Source: Turbatrix aceti
Lineage: Eukaryota > Nematoda > Chromadorea > Rhabditida > Panagrolaimidae
NCBI GenBank assembly: GCA_963969345.1
Contig: OZ017767.1
Span: 7,158,739-7,222,738, forward strand
DNA length: 64,000 bases
Direction: 5' to 3'
The notes under the pieces were generated by a model that worked only from the letters and a program-made list of their open reading frames with translations, was not told where the DNA came from and did no database searches. Shown here piece after piece: positions 60,301 to 64,000 of this stretch; position 1 is the stretch's first letter; every line of letters starts with the position of its first letter. The translations under genes and the position numbers were made by a program.

Positions 60301-62317
60301 AATAAAAAAATTGAATAAAAAAATTTTAAATAAAAAATTTTTTTTTTAATTTTAATTTAAAAATTTTAATTTAAAATAAAAAAAATTATATTTTTTTTTA
60401 TTGTAAAATTTAAAATTTAAATTTTTTTTAAATTTCAAAATTGAAATTTAAAAAATTGAAATTAAAAACAAAAATTTAACTAAAAAAAATTTTAATTTAA
60501 ATTTTTTTTAATTTTAAATTGAATTTTTAATTCGAAATTTTTGAAATTTTAAATTAAAAAAAAACTTTTAATTTTAAATTTCAAGTTTCAAAAATAAAAT
60601 TAAAAAGTGGAAAGGTGAAAACTTACGTCAAGCATTTTCTGGAGGAGTCGAGTGTACCACTGCTGCACCCATTCCTGAACTACCTGGATACAGACACTGA
60701 CCATAGATAGACCCACGATGACGACACCAAAAGTCGCAATCATGTATTCTGGGTGGTCAGGAGTGACATCCCCGAAGCCGATAGTACTAGTCGAGATGAA
60801 GAAAAAATAAATGGACGTCGAAAGCGTCCAGTCTTCCCAGATGCAGAACACGGCAGCTGAGCCGACGATCCAGAGAATAGTCAGAATTAGGGCGGCGGCC
60901 AGAGGAGGGTCTCGATTGGCATCCACATCGGCATTGGCGCCTTTTTCGGAGGATTCGTCGTCTTCATTTTCCTCGGGCATGTCGATAGCCACGGATTCTT
61001 CTGCGATGTCGTCGATGCTCTTTTTTATCAACTCGGTCGAAGCGTCGTGCGCGTGTTGTCTGCCACCGGTGAGGCCGAGTCTGAGAAATCGTTTTCTCAT
61101 TCGAATGTACCTCTGACGCTCGATTGAATCTTGCAACTGTTTTTTGTTCATTCGAACTCGTATGTAGAGGATTAAGTCGGAACAAAAATAGTTGGAACCT
61201 TTGAGCGCGCTGTGTAGGACGCCTCCGAGAGCGTCGAGGATGACGATCATCAACGGGATTCCAATGACGGCGTAAATGATGGTTACGAGCCGACCAAGGC
61301 CGGTTTTGCACGCGATATTACCGTAACCGATGGTCGTGTAGATCGTGCCGGCGTAGAGAATGGACATCCAAAAAGTCCAGTCAGTCTCGACCTCGGCAAG
61401 TTCCATATCGAGACTTTTTTCGAACTGAATGATCGCTTCCTTCCATTTAAATTCTCGATTTTCGTGATTTTCTTCGTGGATTTGTCGAATGCTGAAAAGT
61501 TGGTGGAATAAATATTTTTTTATTTACTATTTGAACAATTCCATCATCGTTGCTTTGGAATTTTGGGGTGTTTTTTTGTTGCAAAAAAATGGGGGATACT
61601 TGAGTGATTCACTCGTGAGAGGTGCTTGGGAGATGCATAAAAACAAGACAGCTTTTGAACAACGTCTAACACTTTTGGGGTCATCCAGGTGACAGAGGCT
61701 CGTCGAATAAAAAAAAAGAAGCAAGAAGTGAATCATTTGAAAAAGTTGGTAGCATTAACGAAAACAGAAGAAGACAACAAACTTGAAAAGCAAAACGTCG
61801 CGGGCGACGAGGTGATACTCGTGCTGCTCCCGTTTGGCTTCGATATCCGCAGGGATCTCCAGCCACATGAAAGCAAAAGCACCGAGGATGGAATAAATTA
61901 CGATGATCCAGAAAAATTTTGTGTAGTTGAGAAATCGTTGTAGGACCTCGGCGGCGTGTTGCCAGATGTTTTTTCTGGAAAATTTTTGGGGTTTGATGAT
62001 TTTTTAAAGACAAAAAATTTCAAAAAAAAAAATTTCAAGACAAAAAAAAATGTTTAAAAAATTACGGTAGATCTTCATCGTCGCTGAACTGTTGCCCGTT
62101 TTTTTCCTGAATCGGTTCCGGCGATTCCGGAGTCAGTAAATCGACTGTCGAGCTTTGATATTCTGTGCTGAACTCGATGGTCGTCGGCCGGTACACCGGG
62201 GAATTTCCGTGGTCGAAGAGGTCCAATTCTATTGCCTGGAAAATTTGAAAAAAAATTTGGAATGCGTGAAACAATTTTTTTTTTAAATTTAAAACTCACG
62301 CCGTTGTAGTGGGCCAT
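54382..62317 (-). CDS. K2P (TWK-like) potassium channel with giant TQT/VQT-repeat tail, 1810 residues
   Basis: Eleven exons keep one open frame: 62317-62300, 62235-62066, 61974-61783, 61491-60627, 60240-59867, 59427-58923, 58868-58365, 57862-57545, 57484-57299, 57247-55487, 54921-54382. M1 is around residues 80-104 (FFWIIVIYSILGAFAF); pore 1 filter TIGYGN near 180-185; M2 IIYAVIGIPLMIVILDAL; an M2-M3 loop of about 95 acidic/basic residues; M3 around LILTILWIVGSAAVF; pore 2 TIGFGD near 363-368; M4 TFGVVIVGLSMVSV. Two pore domains and four TM segments define a background K+ leak channel. The tail after residue 540 is unlike any K2P I know: a coiled-coil/basic part (exons 6-7), then Thr/Gln/Glu/Val-rich repeats with ten TQT and ten VQT motifs. 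Fusion of two genes is possible, but all phases agree. Confidence 0.8.
57905..58320. mobile_element. Fold-back (MITE-like) element, copy A, in K2P intron 7
   Basis: The left half (ggcacgttgtagataaaaaa, ctacggcgtttcc, gggttatccaccttgaaaa) is mirrored by the right half (ttttcaaggtggtaaccc, ccgtagttttttagctgcaa, cgtgcc). The halves are reverse complements of about 150 bases with few mismatches around a short centre. No coding capacity. Confidence 0.75.
59490..59830. mobile_element. Fold-back (MITE-like) element, copy B, in K2P intron 5
   Basis: Same family as the element at 57905-58320: ggaacgttgtagctaaaaaa, ttacggcatttccaaagccc and aaaaatataaaaaatatacc on the left, with ttttcaaggtgataacccta, cctggctttgaaaat and ttagctacaacgttcc inverted on the right. 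Both copies lie in introns of the same gene. Confidence 0.75.
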
Positions 62318-63385
62318 TTTGGGTGGCGGTGACTGTGTATTTTGTACCACTTTTTACATGACTCGAATTTTGGTGACCTACGATCGATGGAGACAGGCTA
62401 AAAACGTGCTAACGGGATGACGGGAGATCTTTAGCGGGATTTTAAGGCAGCTAACGAGATCTCAAATCCCAATTCCCAATTCCCGCGCGGGTGGGGGGGC
62501 GAAGAAGCAATCGCGGAGGCGGGCGGCGTTCAGGGCGATCAGACAGACCCTCAAGCTCTTCTTCTCCTTCTCCCTCATCTTCGAAGGGGGAATTGAATGA
62601 AGAGTTCAAGGAGTTGGTAGAAACGCGCGCCGCTTCATACCGACACATTGGGTGGCTTTGACCGCTGTCAACAACAGTCAATCCGCAATTTCTTAGCTTT
62701 CTACCTAGTTTTTGGAAGAACACTTGACGGAGCCAAGAGGCAACCACAACTGCGCGCGCGCGCGCGCGCCCCCGAAATTGCGCGAGAGATTCTTCCCACG
62801 TATAGATGATATTTGGGGTGTGCACGTGGCCGCACCCAGGCTTGAAATTGTACATTTATCTCGTTTACGGTCTTCTTCGAGCCGCGGGAGTCATTGATAC
62901 GGGAGGGAGGAGGAAATCGACCTCGGTGGGGATTTTCTCGATCGTCATCGTCATTCTCCGTTGTTGTTGTCAGAGTCCGAGTCCGAGTCGTCAATCGAGG
63001 CGACTGCGTCTACGGCTGTCACACATCACTTTTGTTTGCGCATGGACTACTCATTAGAGGTCGTAGAGAGTGCAATCCTAGTACCAACGTAAATTCGTAG
63101 ATTTGTAAATTGGGATGTCTTTCACGCCAATTGATCAACTGAGCAACTTCAGAGGACTTTTGCTAACATTTTGTTACGTTACACAATTTTCATCAATTCA
63201 ATTTATTTGAACTATTCTGGCGTTCGTTTCCTGTTTGTGAAAAAAAGTGAACACATTTGAGTCTTTGATGCGAGGGTGATGGACAGGACGCGTTCCACCG
63301 ATCCCGATGATGACGGCATTTGCGTTCCATTTTTTTTTCTTCCTGGATGAATGAGTGACATGTTTGACTGTCTGAGCATGTTTGA
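62318..63385. other. Intergenic region with (GC)n tract
   Basis: Between the K2P start and the stop of the cysteine-rich gene. It contains an alternating GC run of about 18 bases (62752-62769) that could form Z-DNA, and GAG/CTC-type triplet stretches. No gene supported; the K2P promoter is probably here. Confidence 0.5.
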
Positions 63386-63979
63386 CTAACTGGTACCGTT
63401 CGCTTTTTCGGGGCGGGAACTGCTGGCGTTCATTTTTCCCGTCTCGACGTGTTTTGTGAATTCGCAGACGATGGGCTTCCCGATCACCGGCTGCAAACAC
63501 GCGCACGCCCGGCTTCGTCGCCATTCCTGAGCCTGGTCGCCTTCACAGGTGAGTTCCGGCAGGTGGGCGGGTGGTAGACCGAGTCCGCAGGCCATGCGCT
63601 TTAGACAATGCGCTCGACGGCGGCGTCTGAAATCAGAAATCATCCTCGAACAAACAAAAAAAAAGTTTTACTTGAAGCATTCTCGGATACAAACGACGTG
63701 TTTCATTCCCTGATCGCCAAAATTGTTTTCCAGAAAAATTGTAACACCAGTAGCATGGCTCCGACTGATGATGGGTGAATGGATGTGACGCCATCTGGCA
63801 GCGAGATTCGTCGTCGCCTGGGTTATGGTCTCGTTGAGCTGGATGTAGTTATGCTTGCGTGAAGGCGAGCAAAACTGGTGAACGGAACGCTCCCGGCAGG
63901 CGTCGAGGAGGTGGTGGGCTTCGTCGAAGCATCCAAAAACCCCGCTGCGATTTGACTGCGTTGGTAGGACAAAAGACTT
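63386..63979 (-). CDS. Cysteine-rich, probably extracellular protein, 3' part only
   Basis: Two exons, 63979-63672 and 63626-63386, join in phase 2 across a 45-base intron; more exons must lie beyond the right edge, because a good acceptor (cctttcag) precedes 63979. The 182 visible residues have about 12 cysteines in groups (FGCFDEAHHLLDACRER, HVVCIRECFKRRRRAHC, LTCEGDQAQEW, ACACLQPVIG, IVCEF), as in secreted or receptor ectodomains, and no TM segment. A basic run (KRRRRAHCLKR) could be a proprotein-cleavage site. Possible N-glycosylation sites: NRS and NET. Family not recognised. Confidence 0.65.
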
Positions 63980-64000
63980 CTGAAAGGAAACGTGCAAAAT

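Noticed and set aside
54382..62317. Treating the TQT-repeat region as a separate gene from the K2P channel
   Set aside because: Exon 5 (phase 2 end) joins exon 6 (one base completing the codon) and the combined frame is open to the end; no good start codon context or promoter-like gap was found at the tail's first exons. Kept as the main doubt.

Overview
The window looks like nuclear DNA of an invertebrate animal, most probably a nematode. Coding regions are split into exons by many introns of about 50-60 bases with GTRAGT donors and TTTCAG-like acceptors. The gene content (an UNC-23-type BAG2 protein, a TWK-like K2P channel, an MLK-1-like kinase, a GLD-1/ASD-2-type STAR protein, anillin, RanGAP, a serpentine receptor) fits Nematoda, and one gene pair has the spacing of a nematode operon. 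The phylum is inference. There are no bacterial features. All gene models were joined by hand: each exon junction was checked for GT..AG ends and for a reading frame that stays open.

Layout. 0-4.1 kb: the 3' end of a seven-transmembrane receptor, followed by decayed duplicated fragments of its 3' end and an orphan terminal exon. 4.6-6.5 kb: a BAG2/UNC-23 co-chaperone (-). 11.4 kb: a small secreted basic protein (+). 12.5-14.2 kb: an F-box protein (-). 19.4-24.4 kb: a divergent receptor tyrosine kinase (-), with a tRNA-Cys inside one intron. 25.7-31.6 kb: an anillin with a long acidic N-terminus (-), preceded by a possible small membrane protein. 32.2-33.0 kb: an unidentified protein (-). 33.4-35.9 kb: a tetraspanin (-). 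39.1-43.3 kb: an SH3-kinase-CRIB mixed-lineage kinase (-). 44.2-48.3 kb: a RanGAP made of two complete tandem copies in one reading frame (+). 48.7-51.5 kb: an NTPDase5/6-like enzyme (-). 51.9-53.0 kb: a STAR/KH RNA-binding protein (-). 53.6-54.1 kb: a 162-residue protein (-). 54.4-62.3 kb: a K2P potassium channel with a huge C-terminal tail (-). 63.4-64 kb: the 3' end of a cysteine-rich protein (-). The intervals at 6.5-11.4, 14.2-19.4 and 35.9-39.1 kb hold no gene that can be supported.

Most striking: the K2P channel reads in one open frame for 1810 codons. Its tail carries ten TQT and ten VQT motifs (about 30 xQT in all), which resemble the motif bound by the dynein light chain LC8. If real, this is a potassium channel joined to a multivalent LC8 scaffold, which I do not know as a described system. 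Other notable points: a RanGAP tandem fusion in which one exon pair is almost identical while the rest has diverged; a tRNA whose Pol III terminator coincides with the polypyrimidine tract of the host splice acceptor; two families of fold-back elements; an intronic minisatellite with acceptor-like units; and a possible K2P/162-residue operon.
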